64,000 bases of DNA from Bacteroidales bacterium UBA5281 (GTDB taxonomy: Bacteria > Bacteroidota > Bacteroidia > Bacteroidales > Lentimicrobiaceae): NCBI GenBank assembly GCA_002410555.1, contig DHSR01000079.1, positions 310 to 64,309 of the forward strand. The letters are read 5' to 3'. The notes under the pieces were generated by a model. That model worked only from the letters and a program-made list of their open reading frames with translations. It had not been told where the DNA came from and ran no database searches. The position numbers and the translations under genes are program-made. Below are positions 1 through 10,800 of this stretch, piece after piece (the first letter of the stretch is position 1; every line of letters begins with the position of its first letter).

Positions 1-75
1 AGGTGTTGAGCCTTTGAAACATAATTCGCGTTAATTTGCGTTTACCCCGTTTTTTCGGCGTAATTCGCGGTCAAT

Positions 76-171
76 TAATAAACAGTCTCTTTTTGCCATT
101 AAGGCACCAAGTCACCAGGCCTCACTAAGTTTTAATCACTGATATACAGACCCTTGTGCAACCTGGTAATT
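76..171. repeat. 96-bp direct repeat, copy R1
   Basis: This block matches 3221-3316 at about 92 of 96 positions; only four single-base differences are visible. It begins with TAATAAACAGTCTC and ends with GCAACCTGGTAATT. An internal ACCAGG and the terminal CCTGGT form short inverted ends. A third, diverged copy lies at 19841-19940. The CACTAAGGCACAAAG type of wording is typical of Bacteroidetes intergenic repeats. No ORF lies inside it. The rest of 1-316 holds A/T-rich sequence and a -7 box at 290-297, and nothing else I recognise. Confidence 0.85.
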
Positions 172-289
172 TCGGGTTTTGATGGTATTTTTTCTATTTA
201 TACCATTTTGGACTGGACTCATTTATAATTAGTTCGGATAATGATCTTCTGATTTTATTTTATCGGCGGTCTGACTCCGTTTTATTAAT

Positions 290-297
290 TAATTTTG
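290..297 (+). promoter_or_regulatory. Bacteroidetes -7 box TAATTTTG
   Basis: TAATTTTG matches the TAnnTTTG consensus and sits 19 bases before the ATG at 317. This supports that start and gives a leader of roughly 14 nt. No clear -33 TTG is seen at the ideal spacing. Confidence 0.45.
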
Positions 298-316
298 AAG
301 ATTAAAGATTGAACCA

Positions 317-1072
317 ATGATAATGTGGAAACCCCGGGCAAAGAAGCTAATGAATATTATAATTCTATTAACGGTTTTGGCATGTAATAATATGCAGAAA
401 AATCAGATACCGGCAGCATTGCCATCAGCTTCCGGTGATCTACCCCAGGCTACTGAGGGCATTACCGAATTAAAAAGAGGGGATATACTGGTAAGACCAA
501 ATCTGAATCTTTTCCCTGGTACATCCATAGTTCCCAGTGGGATGGGGTTTGGACATGCAGCCCTGGTGGTTACAGGCTATAGGCATACCCATGTCGATAG
601 TTTGCTGGCAGGTGTACAAATCATTGAGTCGATTGCCAGGGATGTTTCCACCGATTATCAGATAAGGGAAATTAGCGGATTGGTAAAAAGCAGGTTTGAT
701 GCTTTGAACAACGACAACTTTGATGGACGATATGCTGGCAACCGGTACCGGCTGCGATTGAATTTACCTGAAGCACAGATAGATTCAATTCTTCATTTTG
801 CTCAGGCTCAAAAGGGTGACCGGTCTGCCTGGAATGCAAGTAAAGCATTCCCCGGCAATTCATTTAACGACAGTCTGGTAAGGCTAGGGTTACGGCAGAA
901 CTGGGCTGACAATGACACCTGGTATTGTTCGCATTTGGTGTGGCAGTCGGTATTTTATGTTACCGGGAAAGATATAGATGTAAATGAAGGGTATATGGTG
1001 TATCCCAATGATTTGATCAATGCTGATATATTTGACAATACCCCAACTTTTAGTGGTCGGATGCGTTTCTAA
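317..1072 (+). CDS. YiiX/NlpC-P60-like permuted papain-fold lipoprotein
   Basis: A probable lipoprotein of 251 residues. A basic N-terminus and hydrophobic run end in LTVLAC, so the lipidated Cys would be residue 23. After a low-complexity linker, RGDILVRP at about 54-61 and GHAALVV with His80 start a domain resembling the circularly permuted papain-like amidase/protease family (YiiX/YebB type). The candidate nucleophile is Cys204 in WYCSHLVW. In these permuted enzymes the His precedes the Cys, as here. The likely substrate is a peptide or lipid amide at the envelope, but this is inferred from the fold only. A second in-frame ATG at 350 (MNIII) could also serve; the -7 box at 290 favours 317. 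It looks monocistronic and converges with the next gene. Confidence 0.65.
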   Translation: MIMWKPRAKKLMNIIILLTVLACNNMQKNQIPAALPSASGDLPQATEGITELKRGDILVRPNLNLFPGTSIVPSGMGFGHAALVVTGYRHTHVDSLLAGVQIIESIARDVSTDYQIREISGLVKSRFDALNNDNFDGRYAGNRYRLRLNLPEAQIDSILHFAQAQKGDRSAWNASKAFPGNSFNDSLVRLGLRQNWADNDTWYCSHLVWQSVFYVTGKDIDVNEGYMVYPNDLINADIFDNTPTFSGRMRF

Positions 1073-1088
1073 ACCCTGTTTGTTAAAT

Positions 1089-2105
1089 TTATGTTCCTGT
1101 ATTACCATCAATTATAAACATCTTCATATTTAGCAACTTACGAAGTGTAAATAACATATCCTCCAGATGCTCAACAGTACCATCGTGATAACGGATCATA
1201 GGGTTTAGCCGATCCCGTCCATAGACCTGAGCCAGAAAAACCTGACCGATTTTTTTATCATCCGGGGTTGCAATGTAAACCTTTGTGTTTTTATTAAAAG
1301 CTTCTATAAAATGCTCCGCCCCGCTATTTGAAAAGTCCTCAGATGAATGATAATTTATTCGAATAGGGAAAGCGGTCATTATAAATTTTACATCGCTGTA
1401 TTTCAATGTGTTATTACTATTTGTCACCTTAGCGGAAAGCGTGGTATTGAATTTCTTCTCTCCACTTTCTTCCAGATCAAACTTAATATTTAAGATGGCA
1501 TTGGAACGTCTGAAACTTGTGTGAAGCAATATGCTGATCCGAAAGGTTGCAAAAAGTATTTCCACCTCCATTTCGGCAGGGAAATCGTGCTCAAATGTAG
1601 CAGAAAGATTTGCCGTAAAAAGTGTTTTATTGCCCGCCTTGATTTTTGCTTCCAGCTGTTGAGGAAAAATCATCTGTAGGGCAGTTTTAGTTTCAGAATA
1701 GTCAGATAAAGTAAATACAACCAGACTATCGTGCTTCGAATTGAAAGGATAAATCAATTCAACCTCATCGTTATATTGCCAATGTTTTTCAAAGGCTCCG
1801 GTGGCAGTATTGAAATGATAATACCCTTTTTTACCATTAAAATCATACCCGTTTATGCCATTTTCACTCATAAAAGGGATGGGTGGATTCGGCAATTCCG
1901 CAAGTTGAATGAGTGCCCCGAATGCCTCTGTTTTTCCAATGCGGCTGGCCAGTTGTATCATTTCATTATCAAAAGCCCTGAGATATTTATGCCCTTCTTC
2001 GGGTGGCAACGGTTTGCTGCAACCGAAAAACAAGTAAGCAATAACCCAAACCATTATCCTAAAGGAAATTGCGCAAACCTTAAATGATTTTTTGATTACA
2101 TCCAT
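1089..2105 (-). CDS. putative lipoprotein of unknown function
   Basis: I do not recognise this 338-residue protein. The N-terminus has a basic stretch, then a hydrophobic segment ending in AYLFFGCSKP, which fits a lipoprotein signal with Cys near residue 29. Downstream, the sequence is rich in beta-type segments and lacks obvious catalytic motifs. There are no further membrane spans. It converges with the gene ending at 1072, only 16 bp apart, with no obvious terminator between them. It reads as an envelope-anchored hypothetical protein; a sugar- or peptide-binding role would be a guess. The reading frame and lipobox make the gene itself fairly sure, the function unknown. Confidence 0.6.
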   Translation of the reverse strand: MDVIKKSFKVCAISFRIMVWVIAYLFFGCSKPLPPEEGHKYLRAFDNEMIQLASRIGKTEAFGALIQLAELPNPPIPFMSENGINGYDFNGKKGYYHFNTATGAFEKHWQYNDEVELIYPFNSKHDSLVVFTLSDYSETKTALQMIFPQQLEAKIKAGNKTLFTANLSATFEHDFPAEMEVEILFATFRISILLHTSFRRSNAILNIKFDLEESGEKKFNTTLSAKVTNSNNTLKYSDVKFIMTAFPIRINYHSSEDFSNSGAEHFIEAFNKNTKVYIATPDDKKIGQVFLAQVYGRDRLNPMIRYHDGTVEHLEDMLFTLRKLLNMKMFIIDGNTGT

Positions 2106-2186
2106 CAGGCAAATGTAAGGTGAAAATCCTTTGGCTTGTCGTTGTTTTTTTGAGAACCGGGAAAATTGGCTCTATCTGACAGATCA

Positions 2187-3101
2187 TCAAATCTCGTCGG
2201 TCAGATTCGCTGCTTCAATATAAATGCGTTTGATTTCCGGATGTGCAGTACGTATGGAGTTTTCAAGTCGCAGTATGGTTTCTGACAGCTCGGTACTGCT
2301 TAATTTGTGGTTAAATTGCACATCAATAGCCAGTAAAACATCGTTGGGAGCCATGTGCATGGTTAAGGGACGACGCATCCTTTCAATATTCTTTTCCTTT
2401 TTCACCAACCGGATGATATTATCTACTTCGTAGGTCTGCATACTTTCTCCCAACAATAAGTCGCGGCTCTCAATGGTTAGCAGTATGGCAACAAAAGCCA
2501 GCAACAACCCGATGATAATAGAAGCAATGCCATCTGCCACCGGCAAATTGAAATGGCTACCAACAAAAACGCCAATGGCTGCAATAACCAGACCTGCCAG
2601 CGCAGCTCCATCTTCGTAAATAACCACGAAATGACTGGGGTCCTTGCTGATGTGAACCCTTTTAAGAAAGCTTCCCCTGATGCTTTTATTTTTGTTTAAA
2701 CTCCTGATCGCTATTACAAAAGATATTCCTTCGAACAAGAAAGCGCTTCCCAGAACCACATAATTCCAGTAGATATTGGTGAGTTTCTCAGGATGTTGAA
2801 TGTGCTTTATTCCCTCATAAATAGACATGCCGCCACCCAATCCAAAAATAAGAATGGAAACGATGAGCGACCAAAAATAAATTTCTTTGCCATGCCCGAA
2901 TGGATGTGATCTGTTAGCCGGTTTTTGACTCCGGTGTATGCCAAGTAACAACAGCAACTGATTCACTGAATCTACCGAACTATGAATGCCTTCAGATAGC
3001 ATGGCCGAACTTCGGGTAACCGATGCCGCAATAAATTTCATAATGGCTATGGCCAGATTGGCGAACAATGCACCATAAATGGATATGTGTTTATGTGCCA
3101 T
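2187..3101 (-). CDS. cation diffusion facilitator (CDF) family efflux transporter
   Basis: A CDF-family metal/H+ antiporter of the inner membrane. The start is set at the ATG at 3101 (MAHKHISIYG), which begins right before the first membrane span; an upstream in-frame start would add ten residues. SEGIHSSVDS near residues 36-45 gives the conserved His and Asp of the second helix, and VADGIASIIIG supplies the second Asp-containing site helix. RSHPFGHGKEIYFW is the usual conserved cytoplasmic loop. About six hydrophobic spans are followed by a soluble C-terminal domain of roughly 90 residues that matches the dimerisation domain in length. The substrate is probably Zn2+, Fe2+ or another divalent metal, which cannot be decided from sequence. 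Upstream lies repeat R2. Confidence 0.88.
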   Translation of the reverse strand: MAHKHISIYGALFANLAIAIMKFIAASVTRSSAMLSEGIHSSVDSVNQLLLLLGIHRSQKPANRSHPFGHGKEIYFWSLIVSILIFGLGGGMSIYEGIKHIQHPEKLTNIYWNYVVLGSAFLFEGISFVIAIRSLNKNKSIRGSFLKRVHISKDPSHFVVIYEDGAALAGLVIAAIGVFVGSHFNLPVADGIASIIIGLLLAFVAILLTIESRDLLLGESMQTYEVDNIIRLVKKEKNIERMRRPLTMHMAPNDVLLAIDVQFNHKLSSTELSETILRLENSIRTAHPEIKRIYIEAANLTDEI

Positions 3102-3220
3102 TTTCGTTTGCAGGTTTTCTTTGATAAACAACCTATTTGCTGATGCAGATATAAAGTATTTTTCTTTAAAGATGTTCAGCCCGATCGTATTTTTTCAACC
3201 ATACGCTTTAACTCCTGAGC

Positions 3221-3316
3221 TAATAAACAGTCTCTTTTTGCCACTAAGGCACAAAGTCACAAGGCCTCACTAAGTTTTAATCACTGATATACAGAGCCTT
3301 GTGCAACCTGGTAATT
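3221..3316. repeat. 96-bp direct repeat, copy R2
   Basis: Second copy of the 76-171 repeat, same orientation. Its right end (CCTGGTAATT) runs into the stop codon of the minus-strand gene at 3315, so the repeat boundary and the gene end coincide. This suggests insertion at, or replacement of, the original gene tail. Confidence 0.85.
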
Positions 3317-3989
3317 ACTTCTTTAAGTCATAATCGGTGGAAGATGCATCGTCTGGTTCGGGCAGGTACTTATCCAACGAATGACTTTTGGCCCAATCAA
3401 TGGTTTTGAAGTCGTCAACAAACCAGGAATGGTCAAAATTGTCAGTAACTTCCTTAAAGGTGGGTTTTGGCTTTCCATATTTTGTGTGAAGTGCCATCTC
3501 AATCTCTTCAAATGTGCCTTCGTAATACAGGAATTCTTCCAGATGATGGCTATTGTCCGCAAGATATATTACTCTATCGCCCCCGAACAATCTTACAATG
3601 TTGTGCATGTACTTTCGCCATTCATCCCGATGAACATTCTCACGCATTTCAAACCATTGCCAATATCTGTAAGGTGGGTTCCAAAAGGTTATTTTATTTT
3701 CATCAAAAGTCAATTCTAAAAGAAACGGGCCATAGAGGTTAATTTCTTGCGTTTCCGCGAAAGAATAATATTCGTTTTCCTCCTCAAAAGTCCATTGATG
3801 TTTTGATTTAATTTCCCTTATATCCCGTGGTCCATTGCTTGTCCACCTCAATGCAAAAAGCCTTAAAAATTCAGCATTTGGGAAAACATTATTGTTTAGC
3901 ACCGTCATTATTTCGGTTGCCAGCTCCCTGAATTCCCGTTCTTTAAAACGGATTTTATGATTTCCTATCGGATATAGCCCAGTGCTCAT
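3315..3989 (-). CDS. hypothetical protein (aromatic-rich, soluble)
   Basis: I do not recognise this 224-residue protein. It has no signal peptide or membrane span and is rich in Trp, Tyr, Phe and charged residues, for example PPYRYWQWFEMRENVH. The composition resembles soluble proteins of accessory regions. Its last codons overlap the end of repeat R2, so the present C-terminus (STDYDLKK) may have been shaped by the repeat. It stands alone: the divergent side is 200 bp of A/T-rich sequence, and the next gene upstream is at 4201-4476. A coding frame is supported by length and composition only. Confidence 0.55.
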   Translation of the reverse strand: MSTGLYPIGNHKIRFKEREFRELATEIMTVLNNNVFPNAEFLRLFALRWTSNGPRDIREIKSKHQWTFEEENEYYSFAETQEINLYGPFLLELTFDENKITFWNPPYRYWQWFEMRENVHRDEWRKYMHNIVRLFGGDRVIYLADNSHHLEEFLYYEGTFEEIEMALHTKYGKPKPTFKEVTDNFDHSWFVDDFKTIDWAKSHSLDKYLPEPDDASSTDYDLKK

Positions 3990-4200
3990 TATTCAGTATT
4001 ATTGATTTTGCTTTGATGGCTGGTTTGATGCTCTTTGGTTTCTACAAGCTTTGCAAATTTATTGCTTAGTGGTCTTTTTATTATAAGCCTCCCATCTTTG
4101 TTAAATTTATGTTCCACCCAAATTCTCAAATATCTTAACCAGGTATTCCTTGTTTTGAGGCCTTGATTATGATTTAAATAGGGTCAATTATTTTAAAGTG

Positions 4201-4476
4201 TTATTTCTTAGCTTTTCTCCGGCGGACTTTTAATTTTTTATGAATAATCTGAATCATGGTGTATGTCATTTCAAAGCTGATCTGTGCAGATTCTACAGAC
4301 TGGGCACATGAGTATATGTCGCCGTTTAATTGCTCCAGTTCGTCCACCAGCTTATTGGTGGAAAATTCAATCATTTTTATATTTTCATTATGCACTTCGT
4401 CGGCATAGGCCCGAAGTAGCATTGACAGTTCATTGAATTTCAAATCAATGCTGTTTTGAATATACGTTATTTCCAT
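4201..4476 (-). CDS. small alpha-helical hypothetical protein
   Basis: A 91-residue protein of unknown function. It is predicted mostly helical, with heptad-like hydrophobic spacing through residues 8-75 and a strongly basic tail (KKLKVRRRKAKK) that could bind nucleic acid. It lies 240 bp beyond the end of the restriction gene on the same strand, so it could be a distal part of the mod-res transcript, but the gap and lack of overlap make this uncertain. The gap contains a short dyad (GTAAC-GTTTT-GTTAC) and no ORF. The basic tail and small size would fit a regulator or a nucleoid-type protein; this is inference. Confidence 0.5.
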   Translation of the reverse strand: MEITYIQNSIDLKFNELSMLLRAYADEVHNENIKMIEFSTNKLVDELEQLNGDIYSCAQSVESAQISFEMTYTMIQIIHKKLKVRRRKAKK

Positions 4477-4715
4477 GTTGGTTGTTGATAAAAAAAGTTA
4501 ATAAAAAATTGACTTCACCTTTACTTAGTGGGTTTGTATTTTTGACTGTCACCAGAAACGAAAAGTATTTAAGTAAACATATATCCTCCTATTGAAGGCG
4601 GTTTGTTTAAAAACTACCTACCACAGTAGATGATGTTTATCTATCTGAGAGTAACGTTTTGTTACCACTTATTTATTTGACTTTTACACGTTTTGACATA
4701 AAATAGCCGGTGATT

Positions 4716-7700
4716 TTATTTTTCTCCTAAATTCTCAAACACCTTCCATAAATACGCTTTATCATCTTCAATAAACAGCACATTATTTTGGGCAAAAGTC
4801 TCTTTGGTGGTACCGGTACCCTCTCCCCAGCGTGTTGCCAAATCTGAATGAGAGGTTGTGGAAAGGATAAAAGCAGCCACGCTTACTTTTAAATCCATTT
4901 TTTCGCTGCTTAAATCACTTTGAATTTTCCGGCCCAATTCCGGGGCTGTCTCTTTGCACCACAGGATTTTAGGATTGTTGAAGTGATTGTCGCCAAGCAT
5001 AACCCCTTTGGGATCAAGAAAATAGATATACTGATGATTACCAACGATTACCCATATAATGAAATCGGGATAAAAGGAAGAGCTTTCCATAAAGAAGCCT
5101 GTTCCCTGTAAAGACAGATTGCGGAGCACAAACACCTGTTTATCATCAAACTGTCGCGATTCAATAATAAACTGCCTCAAGTGGGTTAAAAAGTCATTTT
5201 CGCCTTTGTTTAACCGGACCGGCACCGTTTTAATTTCCTTGTACATATTGCCCGCGGCAAAAGAAGCTATGGGCGAATAAAGGTGTTTGTCGAAGTGAAT
5301 GGAAGGAAGCACCCTGGTGTTTTGAATATAAATGTCTTTGATGCTTGCTTCCAATTCAGCGATGAATGAATGATACTTTTTCGGAATCTTCACCACCATT
5401 TTTTGTGAAGCCGGAAACATTTCTGAATGCACCCTGTGATCAAGCATATCGTAAGTCAGATATTTTGACAGAAATGCTTTTTCCTTGCCAGCATAATACT
5501 TGTTGATGTAATCCTTCACCAGGCTTATGGCAACCGCATGAATTCTGCCGGAGATGGCTTCTTCAATGCCGAATTGCCAGGAGTGACTGAAGATATTGAA
5601 ATGACCTTCATCAATCAATTGTTGTATGGTTTCGCTTTTGATGATTAGATTTCGATAACCTTTTATCAGTTTGTAACGATTGGCTTCCAATACGAGTGAT
5701 GGCAAGTCAATAAAAGATTGAAATTTTTTCAGGAAGTTTTCCGTGTAGATGCCACTATCTTCTGCTACCTGTGAGTTAAAACCACCACCGGCAAAACTAA
5801 CTTTACTTCTCAATTCAATGGTAACGCGGCGCGCAACAGCCGGGGAATACTCAAGAACCAGGAGTTCGTCTTTAAATTCCTTGTCTTTTTGTTTGCGAAA
5901 AGTGAGCAGTTGACCATTCCAATCGTCTTCATTATTAAAGCGGATTTCAATCGGAAATTCCGTATAATCCGGTACTTCCCGTTCAATTTCCTCTAAAAAC
6001 CGGTTCATGTACGAAGCATTTAAACCCATTATTGACAGCGTTTGCAATGCCTGTATGGGATAATCTGCAGTGGCTTCCTCCCGTTTTAAGGAAAAGTTTT
6101 GCCCTTTCAGGCGCACACCGCGGCCAAACAACTGAATAATTTGTGCCCCTTCGCTTTTTCCCATATTCATCAAACCCATGCTTGAAACCCGCCAGGAGTT
6201 CCAGCCTTCAATAAACTTTTTAGACCCAATAAGTATATTTACCGTTGAATTGGTTTCAGCGATGGCCTGAAACAATGATTTTGTGAAATTATCATCTTGT
6301 ACCATCAGTTCGCCCCGGGTATCGTCTTCAAGGGTTTTGCTGTATTTGGGTACATCACCAATATTGATAACCGCAAAGTATTTATCGCCGGTTTTTGTTT
6401 TAAGGGCAATTTCGCCATCGGCCTGTTTTATCTGGAAGGCTTCAATGCTACCCATTCCATTAAACACCTTGCTAAGGATATCTTCCACCCTGGGGCGCTC
6501 CTTTTTGAGATAATCGAAACGGGGCCTGAAAATATCATTGCCCTCTGCATCCCTCAATCCTGAATTGCCCGTAAGTATGGCATCCATCTTTTGTTGCAGT
6601 GCCTCCGGGTTTGCCAGTGCATATCTAAAGAATTTAACAATTCTCGACACATCCGAAACGGTTTCTTTTTCCGTTTTGTTGAGCGAAGTATCGCCCTTAG
6701 ATTTTTGGGCACCTAAAACCTTGCTGCCGACAAATACCCAAAGCGGTTTCTCGATGTTATACTTACGCAATTCATCTTCATATTGTTCAAAGAGTTCCAA
6801 TTGCTCATAAAAACCCAACAGGCTCCCGGTAAGCAGCAAAGTACTTTGTTCCTCGCTGTACTCGTTTTGTGCGTCCAGATTGAAAACGCTAAAGTCCTTA
6901 CCATAGCCATCGGTGTAAAAATGGCGATATGAATAGTCGAACACAATAGACTTTCCATACTCCTGAAGCAGGTCCTTATTGTTTTTGTTGATGATTTGCC
7001 CAAAAGTGGCTGAATACTCGAAGGTGAAGGATCCTTCGCCGCGGGTAAGGTGCTCGCGCAGGTTTTTCCAGGCCCTTTCTTCCGATTTCTGCCCTTTGTG
7101 CCCTTCGTCAATAAACACCAGGTTGCGCGATTCGGAGAAATAATCTACATCCACGCTTACGCCTTCTCCCTCTTTTTCTTTCACCAGCTTGGTGATTTCG
7201 AGGATAAGCACCTCTCCTTCTTTGGTTTTCAGGCTCTCCTCACTGCCAGAATACATTTTGGCCGGAATGCCACTTTCGAGGAAACTTTCATAATGCTGCC
7301 TGCTCAATCCTTCGTTGGGGGTAATCAATATGATGTTTTCCCAATCGTTAAAGTATTTGATAATTTGCCAGTAGTTGCAATGCATCAGCAGGGTTTTGCC
7401 GCTGCCGGTGGCCATCCAGTAGGCCAGTTTTTTGAGATCAGCCTCAGTGTATGGCTGTATTTCTTCAAAATCTTTGTTGGAAGAAAGGAATTCATTCAGC
7501 TTTTCGATGAGCCATGTGCCATTGTTGCTGTAGTTATCGAAAAAGTATTCTGTAAACAGCAATGAAAACCACTGGTAATACTTAAAAGTTAAGAATGGTT
7601 CTGCACGGTTTTCCCTTAGTTTCTTTTCGTAACCCTGTATGGCTTCGTCGTACAAGATAATTAAACGGTCATCCAACTTTTTGTCCGGCTTAGCCATTAA

Positions 7701-7841
7701 AGCACCCGCGAAGAAACTATAGCCGGTTGAGCCGGAGCCGCTTTGTTTGTTGTTGAATTCATCGCGCAAGGCTTCAAAGCTGCTGTAACCAAGCTGCCCG
7801 AGGATGTATTGAAACAATACCAATTGTTTGTTGAGGGGCAT
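4716..7841 (-). CDS. res: type III restriction enzyme, Res (helicase-nuclease) subunit
   Basis: The 1041-residue ATP-dependent restriction subunit of a type III R-M system. Walker A is MATGSGKTLL with Lys149; the motif II box is DEGH at 245-248, then GQKSEERAWKN. Later helicase elements include GSKKFIEGWNSWR and IIQLFGRGVR, matching SF2 motifs V-VI. Near the C-terminus, FYPDFIIW with PD at 925-926 and FLDPKG with D943/K945 form a PD-(D/E)XK-type nuclease site. It translocates on DNA and cleaves when Mod sites are unmethylated. It starts 2 bp after the mod stop codon, so the two are co-transcribed and probably translationally coupled. Both subunits are intact. Confidence 0.9.
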   Translation of the reverse strand: MPLNKQLVLFQYILGQLGYSSFEALRDEFNNKQSGSGSTGYSFFAGALMAKPDKKLDDRLIILYDEAIQGYEKKLRENRAEPFLTFKYYQWFSLLFTEYFFDNYSNNGTWLIEKLNEFLSSNKDFEEIQPYTEADLKKLAYWMATGSGKTLLMHCNYWQIIKYFNDWENIILITPNEGLSRQHYESFLESGIPAKMYSGSEESLKTKEGEVLILEITKLVKEKEGEGVSVDVDYFSESRNLVFIDEGHKGQKSEERAWKNLREHLTRGEGSFTFEYSATFGQIINKNNKDLLQEYGKSIVFDYSYRHFYTDGYGKDFSVFNLDAQNEYSEEQSTLLLTGSLLGFYEQLELFEQYEDELRKYNIEKPLWVFVGSKVLGAQKSKGDTSLNKTEKETVSDVSRIVKFFRYALANPEALQQKMDAILTGNSGLRDAEGNDIFRPRFDYLKKERPRVEDILSKVFNGMGSIEAFQIKQADGEIALKTKTGDKYFAVINIGDVPKYSKTLEDDTRGELMVQDDNFTKSLFQAIAETNSTVNILIGSKKFIEGWNSWRVSSMGLMNMGKSEGAQIIQLFGRGVRLKGQNFSLKREEATADYPIQALQTLSIMGLNASYMNRFLEEIEREVPDYTEFPIEIRFNNEDDWNGQLLTFRKQKDKEFKDELLVLEYSPAVARRVTIELRSKVSFAGGGFNSQVAEDSGIYTENFLKKFQSFIDLPSLVLEANRYKLIKGYRNLIIKSETIQQLIDEGHFNIFSHSWQFGIEEAISGRIHAVAISLVKDYINKYYAGKEKAFLSKYLTYDMLDHRVHSEMFPASQKMVVKIPKKYHSFIAELEASIKDIYIQNTRVLPSIHFDKHLYSPIASFAAGNMYKEIKTVPVRLNKGENDFLTHLRQFIIESRQFDDKQVFVLRNLSLQGTGFFMESSSFYPDFIIWVIVGNHQYIYFLDPKGVMLGDNHFNNPKILWCKETAPELGRKIQSDLSSEKMDLKVSVAAFILSTTSHSDLATRWGEGTGTTKETFAQNNVLFIEDDKAYLWKVFENLGEK

Positions 7842-7843
7842 GG

Positions 7844-10800
7844 TTACGGTAGCATTTTGTTTTTAAACACTTCTTCAATGGGCTGATAGTTGTCCACGTT
7901 TGCCTGGTCGTTGATGTAAAGCAGGTCGCGGGCAACCTCTTTTAGTTCCGCGTTCAGGGCCTCGCCATCGGCACGGTAATCATCCAGGGTCCAGTCTTTA
8001 ACGTTACGCCACACCACCACAATCTTTTTGTTGGCATTGTTGTGCCCATGTATAAACTGGTATTTTATGCCATTTATTTGTTTGGTGAAGCACTTTTGCA
8101 TGTGCAGCCCAATCAGGTAGTTGAAGGTTTCTACCAGGTCCACGGCCTGTTCGGTATCGTAGGTAAAGCCATCCCACACTTTAAGGGTATAGTTCCAGGG
8201 GTCTTGCATGGCAGTGGTGTTTACCAATGCCTGACTTCCTCTGGTTTCAAAATCTAAAAAATACTTTGGCAGATAACTATCCACCTTCAGCGCCATTTGT
8301 GTGGCCTCCCCGGGTGCGGTAAAGGCAATGTTTTCAAGCGATTCCTCGTATTGTTCCAACCGCTGATATTTAAAAAACACGCCCAGGCCATTCATGCTGC
8401 CGTTTTTGGGTTTGCCGTCTTTCCAATCGAAGGTGTAGGCGATTTTTTTGATGCGGGGGATGATAACAGTATAAAAGTAGTCTCCTTGTTCGATGAGGAT
8501 GCATTTTCTTTGGGCAAAATCTCTATTTGACTCTTGAATGGCATGGAATGTAGTACCTGAACCTGCAAAAAAATCAAGTACATACTCGTTGCTATCCGTG
8601 TTTAGTTTAGTCAAATAGGAAATAAGTGCAGAAGGTTTGGGGAAACTAAACTCATCGGTATTGAATAAATTAAATAATTCAGAAGAACCTTGTTTTGTAT
8701 TAGCAACTTTGTTAAGAATAGTAGCTGGATTAATTTTTGTTCTTTCTTTTTCATACCATAATATCCCTTTCGCATTAAAGTAAAACCTATTTACTTTTTG
8801 TCCTTTTGTGTCATATGTTTCTTGCCCAGCTAACCATGACGTTAATTGATTTTTCATTGCCCAACCAGCTTCAATTTCAACATCGTTTAAAAGAATACCA
8901 TTTTTAAATTCCATTGTTCCATGAATGATTTGTTTCTCATTACCCCCTATTTCACCTGAGAAGCTTGAATCATTACCTTCAATAGTTATTTTTCCCGCAG
9001 GGAATAAGACTTTGCTTGCTGGATTAGCCTTCGATATTTTTTTTAGAGCACCGTGATTCACATAACCTGAATCAGGGGAGCTAAAATTTTGAAGTTTTGT
9101 CTTATCATAACAATATGTCTCAATATATTCATGAGAACGAGTAAAATGTCCAGCTTGAGTTCCTGCACCTAAGCTCCAGATAAGTTCATATAAATAATTT
9201 TGATCTCCGTAATTTACATTTAAGATTTCTCTTAACCGATAATTCTCATTATCATCGATGGAACAAAATAATATGCCATCTTCCCTAAGATATGACTTAC
9301 TGCATTTAATTACTTCATTAATTAATGATAACCAACTAGAGCGTGAGTACCCGTCTTTATATAAAAACTTACCATATGTCCTATCTTTCTCAGTATTATA
9401 TGGCGGATCAATATATACTGTTTTTATTTGGCTAGAAAATGTATGATCAATCAATTTCAAAGCTTGGTAGTTGTCTGATTTGATTACGATCCCATCAATT
9501 TGGTCGTCTAATTCAATCTCAACTGAAATTTCAGAAATTAACATAGATTTCAATGTATGGCTGTAATACTTCGTATCCACCGGCAGCTTTCTCCACTCAT
9601 GCAAATCTGCCTTTAATGTATCTATTGAAAGCGTTTTCGGAACATTTTCATCTCCAAATAGTTCCACCCATTCCGCCACCTGTTTTTCATTTTTTATCAC
9701 TTCTTCCAGTATGGGTGTGGCGGCTTCCAGTCCAATATATTCCACTAAGCGGTCAATGGTAATTACCCATTCGGTTGAGAGTACAAATTTCTTTTTCTCC
9801 CATAGCTTTTTCTGGAAATCCTCAATCTGGCTCACGAAGGCAATAATGGTATCGGCAATAGATTTAAAGACCTTAATGGATTTAAGATTATGCTTTAAGC
9901 GGTTGAAATGGGTTTCGGCTTCACTCACATACAGGTCATCCACATTAATCAATTCTGATTTAATGTAAAAATCAAGCTCACGCTCCAAAAAGCCTTTCAG
10001 GTTTTTATGAATAAAGAAATCGTATTTGTTTTTGCGGGTATAATGATTGATTTTTTTCAGAAGCAGTGCAATCCCATTGTCATCTGTCTTCCATAAAGCA
10101 TTTAAAGCGGCTAGTTTTGCTTGTGTTTCCTGTCGGATTTGTTCATAGGCCATTTCATTGAGCGAATCCTGCTTGCTGTTTCCCTTAATGTTCTTCTTTT
10201 CCTCATCGGTAAGCGGGCGATACTCGAAAAAGAAACTGGTTTCATCATCATTGAATTCTGCCGGTTTGTCAGAGAGGATAAAGTAGTTGGCTTCATCGGC
10301 TTTCACATTTCCCTGCTCTACCTGTGCAGCGGTAAGTTTGAAATTTACCACCATATTGCCGCTTTGTGTAGGCACTTTAAAGGCAAACTTTTGAAATGTT
10401 TCGGATGATTTTACGTAATACTGATCCTGGTTTGCCCAGTGGAAATGGGTTTCCTCTCCATTGTACGGCACAACATATTTCTCGTTCTTCCCAAACCGCC
10501 GCTTACTAATAAAGTCGCCCTTATCGTAATAACGTGAAAAGAACAGGGAAAGGTGATTGTATATGTGGTTTTCGGTTTCTACAGAAGCACGCACCTCCGT
10601 GGATAAACGTTTAAGTTCCAGATAGTGGTTTATCTTGTCTTTATTGATGCCTTCCAAAATCTTACGGGTAGTTTCATCGCCGTTTATCCAACCTTTGATG
10701 ATATCATCGCGCTCTATATCTGCAAGCTGTTCCTTTACTTTTGCTGTTTCTTCGGCAGTAAGCACATGCAGTTGTTGTTTAACCTTGTCAACCAGCAAAT

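Noticed and set aside
61..180. CRISPR array
   Set aside because: The repeats here are isolated 96-bp copies kilobases apart, without regular spacers or cas genes.
7050..7565. 171-codon frame antisense to res
   Set aside because: Shadow of the helicase motifs of the restriction subunit.
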